DNA of 35,424 nucleotides from Nocardia sp. (GCA_014360565.1 JACIXH010000028.1:1-35424); one strand, 5' to 3'; shown: positions 16,299 through 25,369, counted from the first letter of the stretch. Made by a program: numbers and translations. Notes: generated from the sequence alone by a model not told the origin.

Positions 16299-17060
16299 AT
16301 GGATTTCGTCAACTCGTCCGCGATCGTCACCGGCGGGGCGTCGGGTCTCGGCTTGGCGACCGTGCAGGAACTGCACGCCAAGGGCGCCAAGGTCGTCATC
16401 GTCGACCTCCCCTCGTCCAACGGTGCGGCCATCGCCAAGGAACTGGGCGAGGGCGCGGCTTTCGCGGCGGCGGACGTGACCGATGAAACGGCGGTGGCCG
16501 CGGCCCTCGACGTCGCCGAATCGCTGGCGCCGCTGCGGATCGCCGTGAACTGCGCAGGCATCGGCAACGCGATCAAGACCGTCGGCAAGAAGGGCGCGTT
16601 CCCGCTCGCCGATTTCACCAAGGTGATCAACGTCAACCTCGTGGGCACCTTCAACGTGATCCGGCTGGCCGCCGAACGCATGTCGGGCACCGACCCGGTC
16701 GGCGAGGAGCGGGGCGTCATCATCAACACCGCCTCCGTCGCCGCCTACGACGGCCAGATCGGGCAGGCCGCCTACGCCGCGTCCAAGGGCGGCATCGTCG
16801 GGCTGACCCTGCCGATCGCTCGTGATCTGGCGAGCTTCAAGATCCGCGTCGTCACGATCGCTCCCGGCCTGTTCCGCACCCCGCTGTTCGAGACACTGCC
16901 CGAGGAGGCGCTGCAGTCCCTCGGCGCCCAGGTACCGCACCCCTCGCGTCTCGGTCAGCCCAGCGAGTTCGCGGCGCTGGCCCGCCATATCGTCGAGAAC
17001 CCGATGCTCAACGGCGAGACCATCCGCCTCGACGGTGCCATCCGGATGGCGCCGCGCTGA
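16299..17060 (+). CDS. Short-chain dehydrogenase (3-hydroxyacyl-CoA dehydrogenase type 2-like)
   Basis: A 253-aa SDR with the cofactor loop TGGASGLG (11-18), Asp in VVIVDLP (NAD preference), NCAG (84-87), and the catalytic set N112, S146, Y159 and K163 (YxxxK). The C-terminal [22 protein letters not shown] and [13 protein letters not shown] resemble type-2 3-hydroxyacyl-CoA dehydrogenases of the HSD17B10 group, acting on fatty acyl-CoA or steroid substrates. It starts at ATG 16299 behind AGGAG. It is divergent from a TetR regulator and ends in a strong hairpin, so it is a single-gene unit. Confidence 0.92.
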   Translation: MDFVNSSAIVTGGASGLGLATVQELHAKGAKVVIVDLPSSNGAAIAKELGEGAAFAAADVTDETAVAAALDVAESLAPLRIAVNCAGIGNAIKTVGKKGAFPLADFTKVINVNLVGTFNVIRLAAERMSGTDPVGEERGVIINTASVAAYDGQIGQAAYAASKGGIVGLTLPIARDLASFKIRVVTIAPGLFRTPLFETLPEEALQSLGAQVPHPSRLGQPSEFAALARHIVENPMLNGETIRLDGAIRMAPR

Positions 17061-17080
17061 GTTGGCCTGTGCCACAAGAT

Positions 17081-17109
17081 ATCCGGCCGGGCAGTCAGCC
17101 CGGCCGGAT
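17081..17109 (+). terminator. Strong hairpin terminator after the SDR gene
   Basis: A perfect 12-bp stem (ATCCGGCCGGGC / GCCCGGCCGGAT) with a 5-nt loop, 20 bp after the stop. It lacks a T-tract, as is common in actinobacteria. Confidence 0.75.
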
Positions 17110-17180
17110 GTCGTCGTTTCCGGGTTTCGGCGCCCCGGCGGACGTCGTCGGCCAGTCGGCTCGCACCGTTGCAGCCGATC

Positions 17181-17209
17181 CGAGCCGTTGAAGCCCGCCC
17201 GACGGCTCG
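17181..17209. promoter_or_regulatory. Inverted repeat upstream of the flavoprotein gene
   Basis: CGAGCCGT (17181-17188) and ACGGCTCG (17202-17209) form perfect 8-bp arms around a 13-nt loop, about 130 bp before the start at 17341. It could be an operator or a leader hairpin. Nothing else stands out in the 230 bp between the terminator and the gene. Confidence 0.35.
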
Positions 17210-17340
17210 ATCAGCGCGGCTGTGTCCGGCCTGATCCGGGCTGCGGACGAAGGCCTCGTTTTCGAAGTGCCTGCGCGCGGAGGACCTGATCGGGCGGGTC
17301 TGGGGGCGGAAACAGTCCGATGCTCTCGTACGGTGGTGCC

Positions 17341-18711
17341 ATGGGCGTATGCATGGTGGTTGTCGGCGCGGACGCGACCGGGATGGCGGCGGCGTCGCAG
17401 GCTCGCAGGCTGCGCGGCGTCGACGAGCTCGAGATCGTGGTGTTCGAGAAGGGTGGGCATTCCTCGTACTCGGCGTGCGGTATTCCATACTGGGTCGCCG
17501 GTGATGTCGCCGATGCCGACGACCTGATCGCGCGCTCGGTTGCCGAACATCGTGCTCGCGATATCGATCTGCGGATGCGCACCGAGGTGACCGAGATCGA
17601 TCCGGTGGGGCGGCGGGTGCTCTCGCGCGATCTCGACACCGGTGCGCAGAACTGGACGCGTTACGACCAGCTCGTATTGGCCACGGGTGCGACGCCGATC
17701 CGGCCGCCGCTGCCCGGCATCGAATCCGAGGGTGTCTACGGGGTGCAGACCCTCGACGACGGGCAGGCGCTCATCGAGGGGCTGGAATCGGCGACCGGGC
17801 GCGAAGCGGTTGTGGTGGGCGCGGGGTATATCGGGGTCGAGATGGCCGAGGCGCTGGTGCGTCGCGGATTCGCGGTCACCATGATCACCCGCGGCGCGGA
17901 ACCCATGTCGACGATGGATCCCGACATGGGCGCGCTGGTGCGAAAAGCGCTGGTGGGTATGGGGATAAAGGTTGTGCGCGCCACCGAAGTGACGGGGATG
18001 TCGGCATCGGCGGATGGCAGAGTACGCGCGGTGATCACCGCCGACGCCGAGTATCCGGCCGATGTAGTCGTGCTGGGGATCGGCGTGCAACCGGCCACCG
18101 AGCTGGCCCGTCGCGCCGGACTACCGCTGGGTGAGAGCGGTGGTCTGCTGACCGATCTCGCTCAGCGCGTGCACGGGTACGACGACATCTGGGCCGGTGG
18201 TGACTGTGTGGAGGTGCTGGACCTGGTGTCGGGCGCGCTGCGTCACATTCCGCTCGGTACCCACGCCAACAAGCACGGGCAAGTGATCGGATCGGGAGTC
18301 GGCGGCGGATACGCCACCTTCCCCGGCGTGGTCGGCACCGCGATGAGCAAGGTGTGCGATCTGGAGGTGGCACGGACCGGCTTGGGCGAGCGCGAGGCTG
18401 CGCGTGCGGGACTCCAGTTCCACTCCGTCGTCATCGAATCCACCGGGCGCGCAGGCTATTTCCCCGGCGCGGAACCCATGACCGTGAAAATGATCGCCGA
18501 ACGTCGCACCGGTCGGCTGCTCGGTGTGCAGATCGTCGGCTACGTCGGCGCCGCCAAGCGCATCGACATCGCCGCAGTGGCACTCACCGCACGTATGACG
18601 GTCGAACAGGTCACCGCTCTCGATCTCGGCTACGCACCGCCGTTTTCACCGGTGTGGGACCCGATCCTGGTCGCCGCCCGAGCCGCCGTCCGCGCCGTGG
18701 CAGGGGGCTGA
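17341..18711 (+). CDS. FAD/NAD(P)H disulfide oxidoreductase, CoA-disulfide reductase/NADH oxidase-like
   Basis: A roughly 456-aa class I flavoprotein with two Rossmann folds. The FAD motif is VVVGADATGMAAA near the N-terminus, the single redox Cys is C46 in YSACGIPYWVAGD, the NAD(P) motif is VVVGAGYIGVEMAE, and the second FAD motif is IWAGGDCVEV. A lone active-site Cys is typical of CoA-disulfide reductases and NADH oxidases, which keep low-molecular-weight thiols reduced or remove oxygen. Starts at 17320, 17341 and 17353 are possible; I take 17341, with GGTGG upstream. It stands alone, and its stop lies 23 bp from the end of the convergent cassette A. Confidence 0.9.
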   Translation: MGVCMVVVGADATGMAAASQARRLRGVDELEIVVFEKGGHSSYSACGIPYWVAGDVADADDLIARSVAEHRARDIDLRMRTEVTEIDPVGRRVLSRDLDTGAQNWTRYDQLVLATGATPIRPPLPGIESEGVYGVQTLDDGQALIEGLESATGREAVVVGAGYIGVEMAEALVRRGFAVTMITRGAEPMSTMDPDMGALVRKALVGMGIKVVRATEVTGMSASADGRVRAVITADAEYPADVVVLGIGVQPATELARRAGLPLGESGGLLTDLAQRVHGYDDIWAGGDCVEVLDLVSGALRHIPLGTHANKHGQVIGSGVGGGYATFPGVVGTAMSKVCDLEVARTGLGEREAARAGLQFHSVVIESTGRAGYFPGAEPMTVKMIAERRTGRLLGVQIVGYVGAAKRIDIAAVALTARMTVEQVTALDLGYAPPFSPVWDPILVAARAAVRAVAGG

Positions 18712-18734
18712 GCAACGCGCTGCCGAGCACCCGG

Positions 18735-20105
18735 TCACCAGAAGCTGGGTGTGAGGCCCCACGACTCGAACTCCGCCGACAACAGCTCGCGCAGGGCGGC
18801 GCGGGTCGGGAACCGATCGGGGTCGGCACCGGTGACGGCCAAGGTGACCGTGTGACCATCGGTGGCGAAGGAGAGATTGACCCCGACCTCCACCCGGCGG
18901 AACATGGCGGTGTCGTTGACGCAGACGACGGGGCGCATGAGGACCGCGTCGGCGCGGTGTCCTGCGAAATCGGCGACGCCACGGGCGGTCTCGCCGAGGT
19001 TGGTGCACAGGCATTCGGGGGCTTTGGCGGTGCGGGCGAAACGGCGCAGGACCAAGCGCGGCAGGATCATCTGCAACGGTTGCAGGTGCTGCACGGCCGG
19101 GGTGGTTGCCGGGTCGCGGTAGGCGGTGGCGGCGCGTTTGACCGCGGCGCGGACGGCGGTGAGGTCGACGCGTTCGCCGGTGCGATAGGTGACCGAGATC
19201 GGCAGGCCAGTGGTGGCATTGGCGCGCGGATCGTCGAGTACGCGCATCGAATGGGGGATGTCGACGCGGATCTCGGCGGTGTCGCCGACGCGTCCGCTGC
19301 GGCCGAGCAGTCCGGCGCCGAGCGCGATCAGCAGCCCGTTCGTGGTGCCGCAACGGCGGGTGGCGGCGGCGTTCCATTCGGCGAGATCGAACTGGATCAC
19401 CAGGTCGGCGGGCGCCCATCGGGACGCGAGCGAGACCTCGGGGTGCGCGGGACGAGGATTGCGGTCCGGCTCGGTCACCCCGCGCGCGGCGATCGCCGCG
19501 CGGATCCCTGTCGCGACAGCGCGCAGCTGTCGTCCCGCATCGATCAGATTCGCGCTCAACGAGTTCCGCGGCCGGGTTCCGACCAGCCTGCCCGACCCCG
19601 TGGCGAAGTCCGGGCGCTCATCGAGCCGGGCCAGTGCGTCCCCGACGGCGAACAGCACCGCGCCGCCGTCGGAGGCCACGTGCGAGCTCACCAGCGATAC
19701 CAGCGTCGCGCCCGCGGTGGTCGACGCGGCCGACAGCCGCCACACCCGACCGGTCGCGGGATCGAAGTCCACCCGGCTCTGCGCGAAATACCAGTCCAGT
19801 ACCTCGTCGTCGGCGACGGGTACCGGATCCCAGCTCAGCGGAAGTGATGCCGTCGCGGGGAGCCAGTAGGGGCGGGCGAACGGTACCCGGGTCGGCTGTA
19901 CGCGGCGGGCCAGGAAACCCTGGGCCAACTGCGCGTGGAAGCGGGCGAGCAACTCCGGGTCGAGTGGCTCGTCGAATCGCCAGGCGAGCTGGTTGACCAG
20001 CGCGTTGCCGTAGAGCCTGTGCAGCTTCAGGAACAGATCGTCGTCGGCGGTGAGCCGGTTGACCGAAACGGGTGCGGTGACGAGGGTCGGGGCGGTCAGT
20101 GTCAT
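18735..20105 (-). CDS. Condensation-superfamily acyltransferase, second type (cassette A)
   Basis: A 456-aa protein with the catalytic HxxxDG motif of CoA-dependent acyltransferases (SSHVASDGG, H142 and D146). N-terminal landmarks are RLTADDDLFLKLHRLYGNALVNQLAWRF and C-terminal RRVEVGVNLSF and a final WGLTPSFW, all shared with the cassette B homologue. It is unlike the PapA-type enzyme that opens the cassette. It probably transfers an acyl chain to a sugar or lipid hydroxyl. It is the last gene of the operon, 9 bp after the permease, behind GGAGTT-like purines. Donor and acceptor are unknown. Confidence 0.82.
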   Translation of the reverse strand: MTLTAPTLVTAPVSVNRLTADDDLFLKLHRLYGNALVNQLAWRFDEPLDPELLARFHAQLAQGFLARRVQPTRVPFARPYWLPATASLPLSWDPVPVADDEVLDWYFAQSRVDFDPATGRVWRLSAASTTAGATLVSLVSSHVASDGGAVLFAVGDALARLDERPDFATGSGRLVGTRPRNSLSANLIDAGRQLRAVATGIRAAIAARGVTEPDRNPRPAHPEVSLASRWAPADLVIQFDLAEWNAAATRRCGTTNGLLIALGAGLLGRSGRVGDTAEIRVDIPHSMRVLDDPRANATTGLPISVTYRTGERVDLTAVRAAVKRAATAYRDPATTPAVQHLQPLQMILPRLVLRRFARTAKAPECLCTNLGETARGVADFAGHRADAVLMRPVVCVNDTAMFRRVEVGVNLSFATDGHTVTLAVTGADPDRFPTRAALRELLSAEFESWGLTPSFW

Positions 20106-20114
20106 CGGAACTCC

Positions 20115-20951
20115 TCAGCGAGCACGCAGGGTACGGACGGTCAGTGGCGCGAAGACGGCGGCGATCACGAGCGAGGCCACCACCGACCAGAGCGCGTCGG
20201 CGCCGACGACGCCGTCCTCGGCGAGCCCACGCACCGCGGACACGAGATAGGACACCGGGTTGTAGTCGGAGACGTAACGCAGCCAGGTCGGCATCGCCGA
20301 CTCGGGCACCAGCGCGTTGGAGGCGAAACTCAAGAAGGTCAGTACCAGCATCGACATGCCTTGCACTGCGGCGGGTCTCGACACCGTGACACCGATGAAC
20401 GCGAACAGCCAGCTGATCGCGGTGGTAGCCAGCACGACGAGTACGGCACCGGCGACGAACCCCACCGGGTGATCCGGCCGATAGCCCATCGCGAACCCGA
20501 CGATCACCACCGTGGTCGCGGCGATGACGTACCGGGTCGCCCCGGCCAGCAGGGCGCCGGCAACAGGGGCCGACCGGGCGATCGGCATGGCGACGAACCG
20601 GTCGAAGACCCCGGACCGAATGTCTTCGGACAGTTGCACTCCGGTGGCCACCGAGGACGTCAGCACGATCTGCACCAGCACGCCGGGAATCAGGATCGGC
20701 AGATACGCCTGCATGCTGCCCGCGATGGCAGTGCCGAAAATACTGCCGAACAACAGCGGCCCGACGATGGGCAGCAGCAGGGCGTCGTAGAGCAACTGCG
20801 GGCTGTGGCGGAACGTGAGCAGGCCTCGCCACGCCATCATCAGCGACTGGAACAGCGAGGCTCGCAGACTGATGTGGGTGATCCGGGGACGGCGGTCGAT
20901 CGTCGGGGGCGCGGTGCGCTCGACAGCGCTCGTGGCGATGATGGCGGTCAT
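20115..20951 (-). CDS. ABC-2 type permease, DrrB-like (cassette A)
   Basis: A 278-aa membrane protein with six hydrophobic segments and the ABC-2 exporter features FRHSPQLLYDALLLPIVGPLLFG, the amphipathic EDIRSGVFDRFVAMPIARS loop, and NPVSYLVSAVRGLAEDG near the C-terminus. It pairs with the ATPase encoded just upstream. DrrB relatives export antibiotics or complex lipids such as phthiocerol esters. The start is ATG 20951 (MTAIIATSAVE), 35 bp after the ATPase stop. The core is nearly identical by eye to the cassette B permease. Confidence 0.9.
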   Translation of the reverse strand: MTAIIATSAVERTAPPTIDRRPRITHISLRASLFQSLMMAWRGLLTFRHSPQLLYDALLLPIVGPLLFGSIFGTAIAGSMQAYLPILIPGVLVQIVLTSSVATGVQLSEDIRSGVFDRFVAMPIARSAPVAGALLAGATRYVIAATTVVIVGFAMGYRPDHPVGFVAGAVLVVLATTAISWLFAFIGVTVSRPAAVQGMSMLVLTFLSFASNALVPESAMPTWLRYVSDYNPVSYLVSAVRGLAEDGVVGADALWSVVASLVIAAVFAPLTVRTLRAR

Positions 20952-20986
20952 GATGGCCTCGGTCTTTCGGATCAGGGTCACTCGGA

Positions 20987-21931
20987 TCAGGCCGCGACGC
21001 GGTCGGTGCCGGTCAGCGCGAGGAAGACCTCGTTGAGATCGGGACGGTCGACGGCGAAGCTGCGCAGCGCGATGCCGGCGGCCCGGCACGCGGTGATGAT
21101 GTCGGCGGCGATGCCCGCATCGGTGAGCGCGACGGTGAGACGGTCCGCCGATCCTTCGGCAACCTCGCCGGTGAGGGCGGCGACGATGGCCCGTGCATGC
21201 GCGGCCTGGGTTGCGTCGGCGAGTTCGAGCCGCAGCACCTGATCGCCGATCGAGGACTTCAGCTGCGCCGCGGTGCCGTCGGCGACGATCGACCCGCGAT
21301 CGATGACGGCGATCCGGTCGGCCAGCGCATCGGCTTCTTCGAGATACTGCGTGGTGAGCAGCACGGTCGCGCCCCGGGCGACGAGCCGCCGGATCACACC
21401 CCACATCTTGTCGCGGGTGTGCGGATCGAGTCCGGTGGTCGGCTCGTCGAGGAAAATCAGCGGCGGATCGGTGATCAAGGTCGCCGCCAGGTCCAGCCGC
21501 CGCCGCATGCCGCCGGAGAACTGGTTCACCGGCCGATCGGTGACCGGCGAGAGCTCGAACTCGTCCAGGAGTTCGACACTGCGGCGCGCGGCGTCGCGAC
21601 GCGACAGTCCGAGCAGCCGGGCGAACAGCCGTAGATTCTCACCGGCGGTGAGGGTTTCGTCGACCGAGGCGTACTGGCCGGTGAGCCCGATCATCGAGCG
21701 CACCGCGGTCGCCTCGCGTGCGATGTCGTAGCCGAAGATCTCGGCGCTGCCACGATCGGGGCGGACCAGGGTCGCGAGCATGCGGACAGTGGTGGTTTTG
21801 CCTGCGCCGTTGGGGCCGAGCAGCGCGAAGACGGTGCCTGCCGTGATGCTGAGATCGACGCCGTCCACCGCGGTGAAATCGCCGTAGGATTTGCCGAGAC
21901 CGGTGGTGCGGATAGCGATATCGGTATTCAC
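20987..21931 (-). CDS. ABC transporter ATPase, DrrA-like (cassette A)
   Basis: A 314-aa nucleotide-binding subunit: Walker A GPNGAGKT (39-46), Q-loop GLTGQYASVDETLT, signature FSGGMRRRLDL (about 138-148), Walker B LIFLDEP (158-164) and the H-loop region TTQYLEEAD. The C-terminal tail is the extended DrrA type. It energises export with the downstream permease. GTG 21931 overlaps the glycosyltransferase stop (GTGA) and is preceded by GGGAGG, so translation is coupled. Confidence 0.94.
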   Translation of the reverse strand: MNTDIAIRTTGLGKSYGDFTAVDGVDLSITAGTVFALLGPNGAGKTTTVRMLATLVRPDRGSAEIFGYDIAREATAVRSMIGLTGQYASVDETLTAGENLRLFARLLGLSRRDAARRSVELLDEFELSPVTDRPVNQFSGGMRRRLDLAATLITDPPLIFLDEPTTGLDPHTRDKMWGVIRRLVARGATVLLTTQYLEEADALADRIAVIDRGSIVADGTAAQLKSSIGDQVLRLELADATQAAHARAIVAALTGEVAEGSADRLTVALTDAGIAADIITACRAAGIALRSFAVDRPDLNEVFLALTGTDRVAA

Positions 21932-23292
21932 AGCTGCCTCCCGGCGGAATAGAACTCTGCGGTGGCCGAGGTGCCGACCAGTGCTTCGATGGCATCGGTA
22001 GCGCGCTCGACACCATCGACGGCGACAGTGGCGGCGTAGGTCGCCGCGCGCCGGACCACGTCGGGACGGGCGACCTGATCGAGTAGCGCGTCGAGGCGCT
22101 CGCCGGTGAGCTTGTTCGCGGGCATCGTGGCCGCGAGGCCGAGTCGTTGCAATGCCTGGCCCCAGTACGGCTGATCCGCCTGCACCGAGCAGATCACCTG
22201 TGGCACACCGGCTCTCAGCGCCGCGGCGGTCGTACCCGCGCCGCCGTGGTGCACGGCCGCCACGCAACGAGGTAGCACTTGCGCGTGATCGACCTGGCCG
22301 GTGATCGCGACGCCGTCGGTGAACTCCGCGGCGATGGACGCCCAGCCCGAGGCGAGCAGCAGCCGACGACCTCGCCGCGCGCACACCTCACGCGCCATCG
22401 CGACGAACGCGGCCGGATCGCCGACGTCCATGGAACCGAACCCGACATAGATCGGCGCTGTGCCCGCATCGAGCCACGAGTCGAGAGTGAGCGCCGATGA
22501 TCGCGGCGGAGCAGCCGACGTCGGAAAAGCAGCCGAAGCTGCTGTGGATCGCGCCGCGCCGTGAGCGTGGGTAGGGCTCACCGAACACGGTGCGCCGGTG
22601 AGGAACCCGTCCACATCGGTCATGAACCCCGTGAACGGCCCCGGTAGCTGCCGTCGCACGCCGGGGAACAGTCGCGGGTCATAGGCCTGGATTCGCGTCG
22701 TCGCCGGAGCCGGTCGCGCATCGGCGCCCGCCGCCGGTGACGCGGTCCGCGGCCTGGGCGGTACGACGGGTGCCAACGCGGACGCCCGTGCTCGGGCCAG
22801 CACCGACCAACCCCATCGGTGCGCGAACCCGGGCAGTCGAGCCGCCCAGCGCATGGGCACGACCGCAACCGCGCTGTTGGGCTGGATCGGGAAGAAGTGC
22901 ACCGCCGCGAACGGCAGCCCGAGCGCCCGCGCCACCGACTCGGCGACTTCCTCGCCCGCCATCCCCGCGACCACCAGATCGTGTGTGGGCGCCAGGGTGC
23001 GCAGGTCTTCGAGCTGTTCGGGCACGCCACGACGTTGCAGCTCGAACAGTGCCCGCAGCCGGGCGCGCGGGTTGCGGCCGGCGAAGCGGTGGTCGCAGCG
23101 CTGCGCATCGAGCAGATCGGCGGTGTCGCAGCCGAACGGCACGGCGGGAACCCCGTGATCGCGGGCGAAGGCGACGAGGTTCGGCGCGAGCGCCAAGGTC
23201 ACGTCGTGGCCGCGCGCACGCAGTGCGCGAGCCAGCAGGATGCCGGGTTGGGCGTCGCCCCGGCTGCCGGTGAAGGCCAACAGCGCGCGCAT
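21928..23292 (-). CDS. GT-B glycosyltransferase, GPL/MGT-like (cassette A)
   Basis: A 454-aa enzyme of the UGT-like fold. The N-terminal domain begins MRALLAFTGSRGDAQPG, as in mycobacterial glycopeptidolipid glycosyltransferases. The nucleotide-sugar domain carries VHHGGAGTTAAALRAGVPQV (348-367) and the acceptor-sugar segment QADQPYWGQALQRLG. It would attach a sugar to a lipid or secondary metabolite at the cytoplasmic face. The start is ATG 23292, 4 bp after the acyltransferase. Compared with the B copy it has an Ala/Pro-rich insert at about residues 175-200 and a second at about 234-270, in the inter-domain linker. Confidence 0.9.
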   Translation of the reverse strand: MRALLAFTGSRGDAQPGILLARALRARGHDVTLALAPNLVAFARDHGVPAVPFGCDTADLLDAQRCDHRFAGRNPRARLRALFELQRRGVPEQLEDLRTLAPTHDLVVAGMAGEEVAESVARALGLPFAAVHFFPIQPNSAVAVVPMRWAARLPGFAHRWGWSVLARARASALAPVVPPRPRTASPAAGADARPAPATTRIQAYDPRLFPGVRRQLPGPFTGFMTDVDGFLTGAPCSVSPTHAHGAARSTAASAAFPTSAAPPRSSALTLDSWLDAGTAPIYVGFGSMDVGDPAAFVAMAREVCARRGRRLLLASGWASIAAEFTDGVAITGQVDHAQVLPRCVAAVHHGGAGTTAAALRAGVPQVICSVQADQPYWGQALQRLGLAATMPANKLTGERLDALLDQVARPDVVRRAATYAATVAVDGVERATDAIEALVGTSATAEFYSAGRQL

Positions 23293-23296
23293 CGGC

Positions 23297-24826
23297 TCAT
23301 CCCGCCTGCACGGCGACGCGCAGCGGGTCCGCACTCAGTGCGCTCGCGTCGGCGGGCACCGGCGTTTCCACCGCGACGGACGCTGGCTGCGGTAGGCAAG
23401 GTCCATCGGTAGCCGCGGCGCGGCGCTGTTCCTCGTCGCCTTCGCCGACCGCCGGACCCGCGTGCACCGCGGCGGTGATCGACGTCAGCACCTGGCCGAA
23501 AGCGGTCAGGAACTCGTCCATCACGTCGGCGGGGAACCCCGCGGGATACCGGGTCGACACGGAGAGACCGTCGGCTGCCCGCACGACCCACAGGAACACC
23601 TCGTCGGGCGAGTACGACTCCGCACGCAGGGTCCGTCCGCGCAGGTCGGCGACCAGTTCGTAGCCCGGCAGCACGCGGATGTCGAGGAAGGAGATGCCGA
23701 AGCGCGGTGTTTCGGCGACGCCGAGCAGGTCGAGTACCCGCGACCACGAAGCGTCGTTGGCGGTGCGTGAACGACGCAACGCCGTGCGTGTCTGCTCCAG
23801 CGCCGTGGTGATGGCGGCGCCGGGGGTCACGGCGATGTCGACCGGAACGACATTGACGAACCAGCCCATCGACTCCATCCAGCGCAGATCAGGGCGGGTG
23901 GCGATCGGCATCGCGGTCCGCAGCCGATCCGCGCCGAACCGTTGCTGATTCGCCACGGCCAGCGCGGCGAACACGGCGACCGACATCCGGTGGCGGGCCT
24001 GGTCGAGAGCCGCCTCGAGCTGTTCGAGCTCGGCGAGATCGAGCAGCTGCCGCGAGATGCTCGGCTGGGGCAGTTCGGTGCTGGTCGGGCGCGCAACGTG
24101 CGGGGCGAATTGCGGCATCGCACCGTCGGCGAGGAATTCGCGCCATGTCGCGACCGCGGGGGAATCCAGTTCGAGCTCGGCCGCGCTCGCTCGTTCCAGC
24201 ACCGCGAAGTCGGCCGCGCTGCCGAAAGTGACCGACTCGCGCGAGGGCTCGCCCGCGGTGACCTCGCGATAGATCGCACGCAGCTCGAGGATCAGAATGG
24301 CCTGCGAATAGGCATCCATCACGGAATGATCGGCGGCGACGAGCACCGTGAAATCGCCGGTGTCCGCGTGCTCGACCGTGGCGGCGAGGCAGTGCGGCCA
24401 CACCAGCGGCGACAGGCGCTCTTCGAGTGCGCCGCAGAGGAATTCGTTGATCCGCGCGCCGTCGGTCGCGCTGGGCACGGGCTGTTCGGCGATACCGAGG
24501 GCGGTGGTGTCGGCGACCAGTCTGCGCGGTGCACCCGCGGCGGTGCCGGTCACCGTCGTGCGCAGGCCCTCGTGCCTGGCGTGCCAGCGACGTAGCGTCT
24601 CGCGCCAGGCGCACGCCTCGAGCGGGGCATCCATCTCGAAGATGGTGCCGATCCAGCGGCCACGCCCCGGCAGGGGATCGGCGGGATCGATGGCGGCGCA
24701 GTAGTCGGCGTGCACGCTGGTCAGCGGGCGATCGTCGGGCTTCCATGCGTCAGCGGCGAGTTCGGGTGTCCATAACGACAAAGCGCCCGAACGGATTTCG
24801 AATTCGGACAGGTGGGTGTATTCCAT
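23297..24826 (-). CDS. PapA-like acyltransferase (cassette A)
   Basis: A 509-aa condensation-superfamily enzyme with the catalytic HxxxD (H167 to D171 in AADHSVMDAYSQ) and the segment MGWFVNVVPVDI (320-331), matching the GWFTNLVP block of mycobacterial PapA1/PapA2 acyltransferases. Those enzymes esterify trehalose or other polyol lipids with fatty or polyketide chains. ATG 24826 follows GAGGTGA; a GTG at 24838 overlaps that site and is unlikely. It opens the operon. The last 50 or so residues form an Ala/Pro-rich tail absent from the B copy. Confidence 0.88.
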   Translation of the reverse strand: MEYTHLSEFEIRSGALSLWTPELAADAWKPDDRPLTSVHADYCAAIDPADPLPGRGRWIGTIFEMDAPLEACAWRETLRRWHARHEGLRTTVTGTAAGAPRRLVADTTALGIAEQPVPSATDGARINEFLCGALEERLSPLVWPHCLAATVEHADTGDFTVLVAADHSVMDAYSQAILILELRAIYREVTAGEPSRESVTFGSAADFAVLERASAAELELDSPAVATWREFLADGAMPQFAPHVARPTSTELPQPSISRQLLDLAELEQLEAALDQARHRMSVAVFAALAVANQQRFGADRLRTAMPIATRPDLRWMESMGWFVNVVPVDIAVTPGAAITTALEQTRTALRRSRTANDASWSRVLDLLGVAETPRFGISFLDIRVLPGYELVADLRGRTLRAESYSPDEVFLWVVRAADGLSVSTRYPAGFPADVMDEFLTAFGQVLTSITAAVHAGPAVGEGDEEQRRAAATDGPCLPQPASVAVETPVPADASALSADPLRVAVQAG

Positions 24827-24897
24827 GACCGGGCTCACCTCGTGACGAATGCATGCCTAAGCGGCGGAAGGATGGATTCGGGAGAACACCGCACTGT

Positions 24898-24915
24898 GTC
24901 ACCTGATGCTCTGGA
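24898..24915 (-). promoter_or_regulatory. Leader element shared by cassettes A and B
   Basis: In mRNA sense TCCAGAGCATCAGGTGAC, 72 bp before the first start. A near copy lies at the same distance ahead of cassette B (35162-35182), while the sequence between differs. It may be a promoter or leader element kept after duplication. Confidence 0.4.
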
Positions 24916-25250
24916 ACTTCGGCGGTTCGACATTTCCGGGAAGCCTCGGCGAGGTCGATCGTATATGTGATTCTGCTGAGAAGGATACGGTGACCGGCAT
25001 CACGGTTTCGGTGAACAAAAGTCTGCGGCCTGCGCACTTTCGGGTTTTTGTCGGGGATTCGCTTGTCCTGCACGAGGGTTCGAACGGCAACAATCGGGTA
25101 CGTGGTTGTCTGTCGATATTTTGTTCATTCCGGCTGGAATGGCATTTGTATGCACCGTCACACCGGAAACGAATGGCTGTTCGAGTGCGTTTCCCTGGTG
25201 TTCATCTGAATCAATTCGGACATGCCTTTCACGCGCTGCGAAGAATGCGT

Positions 25251-25277
25251 CCCGATATTCGGGCCGCGATATTCGCG
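25251..25277. promoter_or_regulatory. Tandem palindromes with CGATATTCG core
   Basis: CCCGATATTCGGG (25251-25263) and CGCGATATTCGCG (25265-25277) are two 13-bp palindromes with the same core, centres 14 bp apart. They lie about 65 bp upstream of the -35 of the small gene. The form suggests tandem binding of a dimeric regulator. Confidence 0.5.
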
Positions 25278-25341
25278 GGGTGTGGCGGGGTGGTCGGCGA
25301 AAGGCTGTCACAGGGCCCGTCATCTGTCCGTTATCGCAACG

Positions 25342-25369
25342 TTGCCGATCCGAGGCCGGTTGCTATGGT
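25342..25369 (+). promoter_or_regulatory. Candidate promoter of the small peptide gene
   Basis: TTGCCG (25342-25347) and TATGGT (25364-25369) with 16-bp spacing, 40 bp upstream of the ATG at 25409. Confidence 0.45.

Larger units (their letters stand above)
18735..24826 (-). repeat. Cassette A: first copy of a paralogous five-gene block
   Basis: Five leftward genes (PapA-like acyltransferase, glycosyltransferase, ABC ATPase, ABC permease, HxxxD acyltransferase) with junctions from overlapping to 35 bp, matched gene by gene by the block at 29239-35098. Confidence 0.9.

Noticed and set aside
25000..25323. A 107-codon leftward frame in the AT-richer region
   Set aside because: It has no Shine-Dalgarno, an unremarkable composition and no motif, and it overlaps probable regulatory DNA.
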